Assembly: GCA_945836785.1 (NCBI GenBank)
Contig: CAMAMD010000001.1
Location: 1-28,706 of the forward strand
DNA length: 28,706 nucleotides
DNA from: an uncultured Clostridium sp.
Lineage (GTDB): Bacteria; Bacillota_A; Clostridia; Lachnospirales; Lachnospiraceae
Reading direction: 5' to 3'
Below the pieces are notes generated by a model. The model was not told the origin of the DNA. It ran no database searches and saw only the letters and a list, made by a program, of their open reading frames with translations. The translations under genes were made by a program, and so were the position numbers. Every line of letters begins with the position of its first letter. The first letter of the stretch is position 1. Shown here piece by piece: positions 1 through 8,218 of this stretch.

Positions 1-370
1 AAGCGCCGGACAACTGGGACAGCCATTTTGTGTAGCCTGAATCACCTGCCATCTCATTCATATATGTCTGCAGCTGACTCAGGTTCTCATACTCCGTATT
101 GTATTTGTTATACCTAGAGTTTGCCACCCAGTACTTATTATCATAAAAAGAATCCCGCAACCGGTCTATGCTGTTTGCCGATACACCGGTTCCCATCATA
201 CCATAGGGTGCAGAGATATCAAGCGGATTAGACGCCGATGCAAGCACCTGCTGCCTGGAATATCCCTTCGTATTGGAGTTGGAAATATTGTGTGAAGTTG
301 TATTTAATGCTGTCTGGAAATAATTAAGTCCGGACAAACCGGTATTTAAACCTAAAAATGTTGATGGCAT
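1..370 (-). CDS. flgK: FlgK-type hook-filament junction protein, second copy (partial, N-terminal 123 residues)
   Basis: The first 123 codons of a gene that runs off the left edge. The start ATG at 370 follows an AGGAGG site with good spacing. The product begins MPSTFLGLNTGLSGLNYFQ and continues with ALNTTSHNISNSNTKGYSRQ, the N-terminal heptad-repeat signature of axial flagellar proteins (the ALxxxxxNIxNxxTxGYSRQ form is typical of FlgK). It lies 35 nt downstream of a complete flgK and is clearly diverged from it, so this is a tandem paralog and not a duplication artefact. FlgK (HAP1) forms the first junction layer between hook and filament and is exported by the flagellar type III apparatus. 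FlgL would normally follow, so FlgL is an alternative, but the GYSRQ motif favours FlgK. Confidence 0.85.
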   Translation of the reverse strand, partial: MPSTFLGLNTGLSGLNYFQTALNTTSHNISNSNTKGYSRQQVLASASNPLDISAPYGMMGTGVSANSIDRLRDSFYDNKYWVANSRYNKYNTEYENLSQLQTYMNEMAGDSGYTKWLSQLSGA

Positions 371-405
371 ATTTCTAACCTCCTGTTCTGTCAATCCACG
401 TCCTG

Positions 406-2223
406 TTAAGCACCTAATGTATTTATCAAATGCTCTATCATTTCTGACACCACGTTGATATATCGGGATGATGCATTATATGCATGCTGAAACTTAATCA
501 TATTGGACAATTCCTCATCCGACGATACACCGACCACCTGCTGTCTCAGATTATCGATATCCGTCACTGACTGTTGCTGCGTCTCTGCCATAGAATTATA
601 TGTATATCCACGGTCGGACAAATCATCCATCATTCCCGCGTAATAATCCATATAGTTACACTCAACCAGAGAATTCGGACTGACTGTAGAAAATTTCTCA
701 TTCCACAATGCAAGCATATCATCTACGACCTCCTGTGCCTCAGCCCCTGTCTCTCTTGAGAGCGGAAGCAGCGATGGATTTTGTAAAAGATCTGGATTAA
801 TCCGAATATTTCCTGTTGTATATAACGAATAATAATTATCCGGATCCTCTTCATTATAAACCTGAAGCGTCTGTGTTGTTCCGTCTATCAGTGTCACTGT
901 CTGTTCCGTATAGCGCGGCATACTTTGTCTGACAAACAGCTCTGTTCCGGCATATTCGTTTCCGTTACCCATACCGATTCCTGCATTTTCTTCATCCAAA
1001 ACCTTAATCACACTGCCATCCGCCAGTGTAACCTCCTTGTTTGGACACAACACGTCATTAATCTGCGTCGTCATCGCATGCACCAGTACATCAAACTGCG
1101 ACATCAGGTTTGTGATTGTGTATGGTTCAACATATTTGTTAAAATAATCCAAATCATTTACATATGTATTTAAGTCTGCCTCATACTGGGTCATAGCAGC
1201 CTGATAATCCGCATCACTTGCATAATTCTCTGCCAGCGGCTTATCCGGTTTCACAGGTACATCCGTGTAATCTCCCACAAAATATCCACGAGACATCATC
1301 AAGCCTTTCAATGCCCCCACATCCGTGTTATTTTCGGTGGAAGGCAATCGATTAATACTAAATAACGCTGCCTGATCTTCCACCCATACCGGCATCATAA
1401 AATCAGTAGAATCATCTGTAAAATCATAGTTATTCACATAGTTCTCATTATCTTTAATTTTAACTGCTTCCAATTTGTAGGTTCTGCCTCTGGTTACAAG
1501 GCACCTGCCTTCAATATATACTTCAACGGTTCCATCCGTATTATTTACTATTTCAGTATTCACCAACCCACTCAATTCATCGAGGGCTGAATTTCTTGCA
1601 TCTTTATAATCATTCGCATTTTCGATTCCCGATGCCTCTGCCGATAGAATATCGTCATTTAATTCCAATATGGTGGTTGCAAGTTCATTGATACGTCCCA
1701 CCTGCTGTTTTATATTCTGATTCAGATTTCTCTGATACTGAATCAGGCTCGTTCTGATATTCTGAACCCGGTCAAGAAATGTCTGGGCTGTAGAAATAAA
1801 TGAACTTCTCGTAACAATACTGCTGGATTCTTTTTGCAGTTCCTGCAATGCCAGCCACAAACTGTTCATTGTGGTGTTAAAATCCTGCCCCTCCAGCTCT
1901 CCGAAATACGTTTCTATCTCTGATACCGCTTCATACTGTGCCTTATAATAGTCCATCCGACCGTTTTCTGTTCTGTATGCGGCATCCGCAAAATTATCTC
2001 TAACCTGCTTGATTTCGGCCGTCACGACACCGAGACCTGCCTTGTTCGTATAAATTGCTCCCGTACTGAGCTTGTTATAAGATCTGTCAGTGAGCATAAC
2101 CTGCTGTCTGCTGTAACCGCTGGTCTGCGTATTCATTAAATTATGTGCTGTTGTGTTCAACGCATATTGACTGGTCTGTAAGCCTGTCACACCAACGGAC
2201 AGTCTGCCCATTGTTCCACTCAT
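406..2223 (-). CDS. flgK: Flagellar hook-associated protein 1 (FlgK)
   Basis: A 605-residue product. The start is placed at 2223 (MSGTMGRLSVG) because a GGAGG site lies 7 nt upstream and this start lies 14 nt after the flgN stop codon; a longer in-frame start at 2253 would overlap flgN. The N terminus carries the flagellar rod/hook motif (ALNTTAHNLMNTQTSGYSRQ), the middle is a coiled-coil region with QxNLNQNIKQQVGRINELA, and the C terminus (NMIKFQHAYNASSRYINVVS) is the matching D0 helix. Around residues 335-375 there is a Pro/Asp/Tyr-rich insertion. FlgK caps the hook and joins it to the filament; its export chaperone FlgN is encoded immediately upstream. The order flgM-flgN-flgK is the same as in Bacillus. 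Confidence 0.95.
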   Translation of the reverse strand: MSGTMGRLSVGVTGLQTSQYALNTTAHNLMNTQTSGYSRQQVMLTDRSYNKLSTGAIYTNKAGLGVVTAEIKQVRDNFADAAYRTENGRMDYYKAQYEAVSEIETYFGELEGQDFNTTMNSLWLALQELQKESSSIVTRSSFISTAQTFLDRVQNIRTSLIQYQRNLNQNIKQQVGRINELATTILELNDDILSAEASGIENANDYKDARNSALDELSGLVNTEIVNNTDGTVEVYIEGRCLVTRGRTYKLEAVKIKDNENYVNNYDFTDDSTDFMMPVWVEDQAALFSINRLPSTENNTDVGALKGLMMSRGYFVGDYTDVPVKPDKPLAENYASDADYQAAMTQYEADLNTYVNDLDYFNKYVEPYTITNLMSQFDVLVHAMTTQINDVLCPNKEVTLADGSVIKVLDEENAGIGMGNGNEYAGTELFVRQSMPRYTEQTVTLIDGTTQTLQVYNEEDPDNYYSLYTTGNIRINPDLLQNPSLLPLSRETGAEAQEVVDDMLALWNEKFSTVSPNSLVECNYMDYYAGMMDDLSDRGYTYNSMAETQQQSVTDIDNLRQQVVGVSSDEELSNMIKFQHAYNASSRYINVVSEMIEHLINTLGA

Positions 2224-2236
2224 ACGCTCACCTCCG

Positions 2237-2770
2237 CTAATTTCTTGTATCAAATCCGCCCGTCACCGGCATATCGGTTCCACCGGAGTACTTACCGGCA
2301 CCCTTAAACATATCCTTTGTGTACTCTGCCGTCTCCGGAGCCCTGTTCAAATTCTGCAACAGATTGATATTGTATTCTATCATGGATAACGATTCCTGAA
2401 TCAAATTCTGATTGTGGGCATTAATCTCCCGCAGCTTTCTTGCTATTTTTGCCAGTTTTTCGTTTATACACAGTAACGGATCATGAAACTCCGGCTGTCC
2501 CTCCAAAAATGTCACAATATCAGAAATCTTGATTTCTCCACGCTTTTTATTCAAAACCGTAGCAATATTCGCCATGGTTTCCTGTCGCGCATGCTCAAGA
2601 CCGGTAATTGTGTCTACCAAAAGCTGCTCTTTTTCAGTAGTATCGCGCAATCTGTCCAGATCATTTGCCACGATGGAGGTCGTTTTCTCCATCGAGACCT
2701 CCAGGAGTTTCTCATATACAGCATATTCCTCATTCAATTCCGTAATCAAATTTTCAATTAAGCTTGCCAT
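2237..2770 (-). CDS. flgN: FlgN-family flagellar export chaperone
   Basis: A 177-residue, almost fully helical acidic protein beginning MASLIENLITELNEEYAVYE, which fits the FlgN family (short cytoplasmic chaperones, about 140-170 residues, that hold FlgK and FlgL before export). Coiled-coil heptads run through residues 1-140; the tail (about 145-177) is Gly/Thr/Pro-rich and probably unstructured. The start at 2770 follows GAGGAG. The gene sits between flgM and flgK as in the B. subtilis flgM-yvyG-flgK order. Sequence conservation in this family is low, so the call rests on size, helicity and position together. Confidence 0.85.
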   Translation of the reverse strand: MASLIENLITELNEEYAVYEKLLEVSMEKTTSIVANDLDRLRDTTEKEQLLVDTITGLEHARQETMANIATVLNKKRGEIKISDIVTFLEGQPEFHDPLLCINEKLAKIARKLREINAHNQNLIQESLSMIEYNINLLQNLNRAPETAEYTKDMFKGAGKYSGGTDMPVTGGFDTRN

Positions 2771-2796
2771 ACGTCAAAACTCCTCACTCATCATTC

Positions 2797-3087
2797 TTAA
2801 TACGCTTTCTTTGCTGCAAAAGCACTCATCAGCTTATCGGCAAAGTCATCTGTGCTCACTTCATAAGTTCCCTGATCCATCCTGGTCTTTATATCATTTA
2901 CCAAAGACTCCCTCACATCCGGAACAGAAGCCAGCGCATTTTTTGCAATCTGCATATCCTTTCCCATACTGGAGAAAGACACTTCATCCTTGAAGCTCGC
3001 ATAGCTGGTACTATTTGCACTCTTGGATTTCTTTGCACTGTTTGTGCCATATATCTGGTTAATCATGTTATAAGTACCAATTCGCAT
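2797..3087 (-). CDS. flgM: Anti-sigma-28 factor FlgM
   Basis: A 96-residue protein beginning MRIGTYNMINQIYG, the typical FlgM N terminus, with a Ser/Lys-rich flexible first third and the sigma-binding C-terminal half (about 38-91) containing VPDVRESLVNDIKTRMDQGT and the YEVSTDDFADKLMSA ending. FlgM binds and inhibits the flagellar sigma factor FliA/SigD until the hook-basal body is complete, then it is exported. The start at 3087 follows AAGGAGGG. The 367-nt gap upstream separates it from yvyF and contains a repeat copy and a possible sigma-28-like box, so flgM may have its own promoter in addition to read-through from yvyF. Confidence 0.93.
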   Translation of the reverse strand: MRIGTYNMINQIYGTNSAKKSKSANSTSYASFKDEVSFSSMGKDMQIAKNALASVPDVRESLVNDIKTRMDQGTYEVSTDDFADKLMSAFAAKKAY

Positions 3088-3123
3088 ACTAATCCCTCCT
3101 TGAAAAATTATAATCTCACTTTA

Positions 3124-3131
3124 ATTATCGG
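3124..3131 (-). promoter_or_regulatory. Possible sigma-28-type -10 box upstream of flgM, within a short inverted repeat
   Basis: On the minus strand the octamer CCGATAAT lies 36 nt upstream of the flgM start and resembles the -10 element of flagellar sigma-28 promoters (GCCGATAA/T). The expected -35 TAAA at 14-16 nt is not clearly present (TTAT is found instead). CGATAA also pairs with TTATCG 16 nt upstream, forming a 6-bp inverted repeat, so an operator or small hairpin is an equally good reading. Confidence 0.25.
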
Positions 3132-3195
3132 AAAGATTTTCGATAACATAACGCCTAAATGAAAAAAAATAAAAAAGAAATTGTCGAAAGGAGAT

Positions 3196-3393
3196 AATAT
3201 GGCATGTATATGTATATAATTCGGAAAACTCGCTCCCGCTCGTTGCTCACGCAGCGGTACTAAGCTCAATATAAAAGAATCCAGCTCTGCAATTTACTCT
3301 TTGTGTATTGCAGAGCTGGATTCTTTTCCATCTCACCAAGTACCGGCGTTCACAAACGGTTTTCCTCTATTATATACATATACATGCCATATT
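3196..3393 (-). repeat. Structured repeat element, copy 1 (outer arms, conserved core, long inner hairpin)
   Basis: Read on the minus strand this has five parts: an outer 5' arm (3393-3369), conserved core strand A with AAAACCGTTTGTGAACGCCG (about 3363-3344), an inner hairpin of 21 perfect base pairs (3327-3307 with 3293-3273, 13-nt loop), conserved core strand B with GAGCTTAGTACCGCTGCG and GAGCAACGAGCG (3265-3229), and an outer 3' arm (3220-3196). The two outer arms are 25 nt and perfectly complementary. Core strands A and B are shared with copies at 13831 and 26336, but the outer-arm sequence is not. It starts 61 nt after the yvyF stop, in the sense orientation, inside the flagellar operon, and accounts for over half of the 367-nt gene-free gap 3088-3454; the rest of that gap shows only a T-rich tract near 3160-3185 on the minus strand. 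Confidence 0.9.
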
Positions 3394-3454
3394 GCCCTAC
3401 TGTGACACCCACATGCTGCACTGTCTTCCCTCCACGACTTCCATATGACATTAT

Positions 3455-3853
3455 TTACTCCAGGAAGCGCATTTTACCCGATGCACTTCCTGTCGGCTTT
3501 TTATATATTACCTGTTTACGGAAAGCGTCCGTCATGGCGTCTGCCAGACCACCTGCACAGTCCTTGCAAAATCTGCCGCTATGTATCATTTTCCCGCAAC
3601 GTTCACATTCCAGTCCTACCAGAGAATCATCTGTAAAGCTCAGACGCTCCTCACGCACCCATCGCTTAATCTGTTTTACCGTGGTCTCACAGGCCTCTGC
3701 TACCTCTGTAATGTTCTTTCCCTTATTCTCATCTATATATTTTTTTACCTCCTGAAACTTGTCTTCCAGAAGCTCCTTACACCTCGGACAAATCTGCTCT
3801 CCTGTTATGTAATTGAATAAACGCTTACAGTTTCTGCAATTCATCAGTTCCAT
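3455..3853 (-). CDS. yvyF: YvyF-type flagellar operon protein (TIGR03826-like), zinc-ribbon/HTH
   Basis: A 132-residue protein with paired cysteines CRNC (6-9) and CPRC (22-25), which form an N-terminal zinc ribbon, a helix-turn-helix-like segment (48-67, ITEVAEACETTVKQIKRWVR) and a second cysteine cluster CERC/CKDC (83-99). This architecture and its place between comFC and flgM match the flagellar operon protein YvyF of Bacillus, a probable regulator of flagellar gene expression whose exact action I cannot read from sequence. The start at 3853 is one base past the comFC stop, with GGAAAGGGA as ribosome site inside the end of comFC, so the two genes are translationally coupled. A 367-nt gap with repeat copy 1 separates it from flgM. 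Confidence 0.85.
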   Translation of the reverse strand: MELMNCRNCKRLFNYITGEQICPRCKELLEDKFQEVKKYIDENKGKNITEVAEACETTVKQIKRWVREERLSFTDDSLVGLECERCGKMIHSGRFCKDCAGGLADAMTDAFRKQVIYKKPTGSASGKMRFLE

Positions 3854-3854
3854 A

Positions 3855-4592
3855 CTAATATCCCTTTCCTATGCAAATACTGGTATAATAGACATCCGTT
3901 ATACCTTTATCTTTCAATATGTTCGTACATGCTTCTATGGTTGCACCGGTAGTATAAATATCGTCTACCAGTATAACTCTTTTATATTTTACTATTTTAT
4001 CTGTAGAAATAAAAGCATTTTTTAAATTCTTTTCCCGTTCCTCTTGATTCAATGTTTTTTGCGGTATTGTATTCACACACCTTTGTATTACCTGCGTGTC
4101 CACCGGAATATGCAAAATATTTCCTATCTCCTGCGCAAGCACTTCAGCCTGATTATATCCTCTCTTTTTCAGCTTTGCGTTGTGTATAGGGACAGGTATC
4201 AAAACCTCAGGATTCACAGCAAGAATCTCCCGGCCACGACACCGCACAATCTCCTGTGCATAAAATTCCGCATAATCCCGCCTGTTATGATATTTGAAAT
4301 CCGCTACGCTTTCCGAAAGTGGTGTTACATAATTCATGGCAGGAAAGCCCCTGATATAGCTTCGCGTATGGTTGCTGCAATCCTCACACAGTTCCTGTTC
4401 CTCGTCCATAATCTCTTTTCCGCATCGAAGACAGGCCGGCTGCTGTATATAAGACAGCCCAGCACGACAAACTTTGCACACCGTCCCGGAAGATATTGGT
4501 ATAATCTCGCCACAAAGCGGACATGACGGCGGATACAGAATTTTCTGCAACGTATTCGCAAATCTTTTTAATTTAACCTGCTTTCTCTTCAT
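3855..4592 (-). CDS. comFC: ComFC-family phosphoribosyltransferase-like protein
   Basis: A 245-residue protein with four CxxC pairs in the first third (CPLC 24-27, CKVC 39-42, CLRC 54-57, CEDC 69-72), then a type I phosphoribosyltransferase fold with the PRPP-binding signature VILVDDIYTTGAT at 206-218. This is the ComF/GntX family; ComFC in Gram-positive bacteria is needed for uptake of transforming DNA. The start at 4592 lies 1 nt after the recD2 stop, with GGAG of the recD2 end as the ribosome site, so the two are coupled. In Bacillus comFC also precedes yvyF and flgM, so the neighbourhood is conserved and does not by itself show that this organism is naturally competent. Confidence 0.93.
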   Translation of the reverse strand: MKRKQVKLKRFANTLQKILYPPSCPLCGEIIPISSGTVCKVCRAGLSYIQQPACLRCGKEIMDEEQELCEDCSNHTRSYIRGFPAMNYVTPLSESVADFKYHNRRDYAEFYAQEIVRCRGREILAVNPEVLIPVPIHNAKLKKRGYNQAEVLAQEIGNILHIPVDTQVIQRCVNTIPQKTLNQEEREKNLKNAFISTDKIVKYKRVILVDDIYTTGATIEACTNILKDKGITDVYYTSICIGKGY

Positions 4593-4593
4593 T

Positions 4594-6936
4594 TTATATC
4601 TCCAGCATTTCCTGCAAACGAAGTGTCAGGGAAGTATAGCGTTTCTGCTCCTCCGTATTATCTATAATCTGATTCACCATCGTAATATTTCCCACAATGA
4701 CAACCATCCGCTTTGCTCTGGTTATTGCCGTATACAGTAAATTACGATTCAGAAGTTTTTTTGGTCCGGTAAGCAGAGGAATGACAACTGCCGGATATTC
4801 GCTTCCCTGTGATTTATGAATTGTGATTGCAAATGCATGCTCCAGTTCATCCAAATCATTATATGTGTAAATTGCAACCCTGCCATCATCAAACAACACT
4901 GTGACTTCCTCGTCATAATCGCTGATATCCAGTATGGTTCCCATATCCCCGTTAAACACGCCAACGCCCTCATCCAAAACATAACCGCCGGATGCATTCT
5001 GACTTCTATCTGCGTAAATCTTCCATTCCTGCTTATAATTGTTCTTAATCTGCATTACCTTATCCCCTTTTCGGAATATGGTATTATTTTTTTCTTTTTC
5101 CGGCTTTCCCGAAGCCGCCGGGTTAAGAAGCTCCTGCAAACGGAGATTCATATTTTCTACACCAACCTCATATTTGCGCATCGGTGTTAAAACCTGAATG
5201 TCTGCAGGTTGAATCCCCAGATACTTTGGCAGATTGTCGGACACCAGAATCTTCACTTCATTGATAATATTCGCCGCACCGTTTCTCGGTATGAAGAAAA
5301 AGTCCTTACTCTTATTCATAATCTCCAGGTGCTCTCCCCTGTTGATTTTATGGGCATTAAACACAATATCACTGCCATCCTCCTGGCGAAAAATCTTTGT
5401 GAGTGTCGTCACCGGAAAACATGCCGAGTTGATAATATCCTTTAAAACATTTCCGGCTCCCACAGAAGGCAGCTGATTAACATCCCCGACCAATATCAAT
5501 CTGGTACCATAAGACACTGCCTGCAACAGAGAATAAAATATAAAACTATCCACCATTGACATTTCGTCCACAATAATCGCATCACATTCCAATGGATTTG
5601 ATGCATTTCTTGCAAAACGGAGCCGCTCCTCCGCTCTGTCCTGCGTGTTTTCCGGTGCTCCGTTAAATTCAAGAAGACGATGTATCGTCTGTGCAGGCCA
5701 GCCGGTAGATTCCGTCATACGTTTTGCCGCACGTCCTGTCGGTGCACATAATTTTATTTCCATACCCTGCATTGCGTAATACTTAATAATGGCATCAATT
5801 ATCGTAGTTTTTCCTGTGCCCGGACCTCCCGTGATAACCGCAACCCCCGCTGTGATAGCTGATTTCACTGCCACTCTCTGCATATCATCCAGTACAATAT
5901 CCTCTTCTTTTTCAATTCTGGCAATCGCAGCATCCAGCTCGTGCTCCGGCATTTCATAATGCAGTTGCAAATCCAACAGCATGCGTGCTGTATTAAGCTC
6001 CAGATAGTAATTACTGCTGCTGTATATCACCGGCATTTCATCAATCGCTTTAATAACAACTCTGCTCTCAATGGCAAGCTCCATCAGCTGTTCCGATACT
6101 GTTTCCTCCGCTTCTTCATACGCAGATTTTATACTGCTCTCATCTGCATATTCAGCATAACCGTAACGAAACGAATCGCCAGCCTCGTACATACCGTCTC
6201 CCGGCACATCCCTTGTCAACTCTACCACTTTCCGAATCAGCATTTCCTGTGGTAAATACATATGCCCCTCCTGTGTTGCCATATTTAACACATACAGGAT
6301 AGCAGAGCGAAGACGGTATACGGAATCTGCACCAATACCCATGCGTCTTGCAATATCATCCGCAACCTTAAACCCGATTCCGGATATATCTTCCGCCAAC
6401 TTATAGGGATTTCCTTTCAGAACCTCGTATACCTGGTCACCATATTGATTATATATTTTTATCGCCATATTGACCGAAACACCATACTCGCTGAGGAAAA
6501 TCACGACCTCCTGAAATTCCCGTTTTTCGGCATAAGACGCCGCAATATTTCTGGCCTGCCGCTCGGATATACCCCGAATTTCCGCCAGACGTTCCGGTTC
6601 CTCTTCAATTATTCTTAAAGTATCAGATTTGAATTTTTTTACGATCTGCTTCGCACGAACTTCGCCGATTCCTTTGATGATGCCCGATGCAAGATACCGC
6701 TCTATCCCCACGGTATCCTCCGGCATCTTGATTTCACATGATGTAAATTTGAATTGTATGTCATATTGCGGATGATTGACATACTCTCCCTCCGCAATAA
6801 TATAGAGCCCTTCTGCTACACCATACAGATTCCCTACAAATATCTCATCTCCGTCTTCACCTTCCACGTGAAAGACCGTGTAGCCGTTTTCTTCATTTTT
6901 ATATATAATTTTTTCTATGTAGCCTTCTCTTGTCAT
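4594..6936 (-). CDS. recD2: RecD2-type ATP-dependent 5'-3' DNA helicase
   Basis: A 780-residue protein with the full RecD2 (RecD-like, TIGR01448) plan: an N-terminal OB-like segment (1-70), tandem helix-hairpin-helix motifs (about 80-200, with IIKGIGEVRAKQIVKKF and ISGIGFKVADDIA), Walker A GGPGTGKTT at 370-378, Walker B IIVDEMSM at 454-461, a Q-fork-like GDVNQLPSVGAG, and C-terminal UvrD-like motifs HKSQGSEYP and LLYTAITRAK. RecD2 works without RecBC in DNA repair and replication-fork maintenance in Gram-positives. A weak AGAAGA ribosome site precedes the ATG at 6936. It lies 10 nt after the FlgJ-type gene and 1 nt before comFC, so a DNA-repair gene is embedded in a flagellar transcription unit. 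Confidence 0.96.
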   Translation of the reverse strand: MTREGYIEKIIYKNEENGYTVFHVEGEDGDEIFVGNLYGVAEGLYIIAEGEYVNHPQYDIQFKFTSCEIKMPEDTVGIERYLASGIIKGIGEVRAKQIVKKFKSDTLRIIEEEPERLAEIRGISERQARNIAASYAEKREFQEVVIFLSEYGVSVNMAIKIYNQYGDQVYEVLKGNPYKLAEDISGIGFKVADDIARRMGIGADSVYRLRSAILYVLNMATQEGHMYLPQEMLIRKVVELTRDVPGDGMYEAGDSFRYGYAEYADESSIKSAYEEAEETVSEQLMELAIESRVVIKAIDEMPVIYSSSNYYLELNTARMLLDLQLHYEMPEHELDAAIARIEKEEDIVLDDMQRVAVKSAITAGVAVITGGPGTGKTTIIDAIIKYYAMQGMEIKLCAPTGRAAKRMTESTGWPAQTIHRLLEFNGAPENTQDRAEERLRFARNASNPLECDAIIVDEMSMVDSFIFYSLLQAVSYGTRLILVGDVNQLPSVGAGNVLKDIINSACFPVTTLTKIFRQEDGSDIVFNAHKINRGEHLEIMNKSKDFFFIPRNGAANIINEVKILVSDNLPKYLGIQPADIQVLTPMRKYEVGVENMNLRLQELLNPAASGKPEKEKNNTIFRKGDKVMQIKNNYKQEWKIYADRSQNASGGYVLDEGVGVFNGDMGTILDISDYDEEVTVLFDDGRVAIYTYNDLDELEHAFAITIHKSQGSEYPAVVIPLLTGPKKLLNRNLLYTAITRAKRMVVIVGNITMVNQIIDNTEEQKRYTSLTLRLQEMLEI

Positions 6937-6946
6937 AATATATCTT

Positions 6947-7306
6947 CTACAATGTACTTGGATCTATACCCTGGCTCTGTGTCTTCATCGCATCGTACAG
7001 CTGTTGCGCAAGGCCAAATGTCCCCTGTTCCGACGCCATTTCTGCAAACTCCTGTATACGCATATCACCAAAATACGTCTCGTAATCGTTTTCTTCCTCA
7101 TCTGCCTTCATGATTGTCTTCTCCATCTGCTTATAGACCTGCTCAATCATATAGGCTTCAAATTCCTTGCATGCCTCCATCATCTCATCATCCGTCGCAT
7201 CGGATTTACTGACATTTTGAAGATTGTTTGTTAAATGATTCGTCTGCCCTGAATTTATGACAGATGCATAATCACTGCCATCTATTCCACTCATCGAAAA
7301 ATCCAT
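6947..7306 (-). CDS. FlgJ-type flagellar rod-binding protein without muramidase domain
   Basis: A 119-residue protein. Residues 38-115 form the rod-binding domain of FlgJ: EACKEFEAYMIEQVYKQM, then DYETYFGDMRIQEFAEMAS and GLAQQLYDAM. The C-terminal peptidoglycan hydrolase domain found in proteobacterial FlgJ is absent, which is usual for Firmicutes, where the rod cap and the hydrolase are separate proteins. The short N terminus is low-complexity Ser/Asn/Asp. It is predicted to act in the periplasm-equivalent space as a rod assembly scaffold or cap. The start at 7306 follows AAAGGAG; flgG lies 33 nt upstream. Confidence 0.9.
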   Translation of the reverse strand: MDFSMSGIDGSDYASVINSGQTNHLTNNLQNVSKSDATDDEMMEACKEFEAYMIEQVYKQMEKTIMKADEEENDYETYFGDMRIQEFAEMASEQGTFGLAQQLYDAMKTQSQGIDPSTL

Positions 7307-7339
7307 ATGATTCGCTCCTTTTTACTCACGCATGCCTAT

Positions 7340-8167
7340 CTATCGCAGATTGTTTGCCTGTTGCATCATGTCATCCGTTGCCTGAATGGCTTTCGAGTTC
7401 ATTTCATAGGCTCTCTGTGCAACGATCAGATTTACCATCTCATTTGCAACATCTACATTTGAGCCCTCTGTATATCTCTGATGTACCTTACTCGTGGTAA
7501 GATTATTATTTCCGAACTCTGCCACCGGTGCACCCGAAGCAACCGTCACCGAATAATTATTGCTACCCTCTTTGGCCAATCCCGCCGGATTATTAAACTG
7601 TACTAAACCGAACTGAACCTGATAGCCATTGTTAACCAATGGAACCGCATTGCCTGTCTCGTCCGGAAATCCCAGCACACCCTGATCCGATACAACCAAA
7701 TCTGTCGCAAGATGCGTGTTCGGCAAATAAATATTATTTCCATACTGATCAAGCACCGGACAACCATCTGTCGTACAAAGCAGGTTCCCCTGTGCCGTCG
7801 GCGAAATGATAAAGCTTCCGTCTCTGGTATACTGGATTTCTCCGTCTGCAGTTCTAATCTGGAAAAATCCATCTCCCTCTATCGCCATATCAAAGGGACT
7901 TTCTGATGCTGTCAAATTACCCTGTCTGAAATCACTGGTAATTGCTGCCACCCTGCTACCGAGACCAACTTCTGCAGCCACCGGCTTATCCTCACCTGCG
8001 TTGTTGGTGGATTTTGACTGAAGATTCTGATACAACAGAGATTTAAAGCTGGCCTGCTGTGTCTTATAACCGATAGTATTTACATTTGCTATATTATTTG
8101 CAATCGTGTCAACATTTGTCTGCTGGGCTCTCATTCCCGAAGCCGCAGTCCATAATGAACGCATCAT
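7340..8167 (-). CDS. flgG: Flagellar distal rod protein FlgG
   Basis: A 275-residue protein. The N terminus MMRSLWTAASGMRAQQTNVD followed by TIANNIANVNTIGYK is the canonical FlgG signature, and the C terminus (VANEMVNLIVAQRAYEMNSK) is the matching axial helix ending in TDDMMQQANNL. The length is close to the family norm of about 260. FlgG polymerises into the distal rod that connects the basal body with the hook. AGGAGGG precedes the start; two ATG codons are adjacent (8167 and 8164) and the first is kept. It is the second of two adjacent rod-family genes, as in B. subtilis flhO-flhP. Confidence 0.95.
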   Translation of the reverse strand: MMRSLWTAASGMRAQQTNVDTIANNIANVNTIGYKTQQASFKSLLYQNLQSKSTNNAGEDKPVAAEVGLGSRVAAITSDFRQGNLTASESPFDMAIEGDGFFQIRTADGEIQYTRDGSFIISPTAQGNLLCTTDGCPVLDQYGNNIYLPNTHLATDLVVSDQGVLGFPDETGNAVPLVNNGYQVQFGLVQFNNPAGLAKEGSNNYSVTVASGAPVAEFGNNNLTTSKVHQRYTEGSNVDVANEMVNLIVAQRAYEMNSKAIQATDDMMQQANNLR

Positions 8168-8218
8168 ACTGTTACCCTCCTGTTCTTCCGGTTGTCCGGT
8201 TTGCTACCACGCTGTTTA

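Noticed and set aside
3303..3755. Plus-strand open frame across repeat copy 1 and yvyF
   Set aside because: It spans the non-coding repeat and the antisense of yvyF; no ribosome site or recognisable domain.
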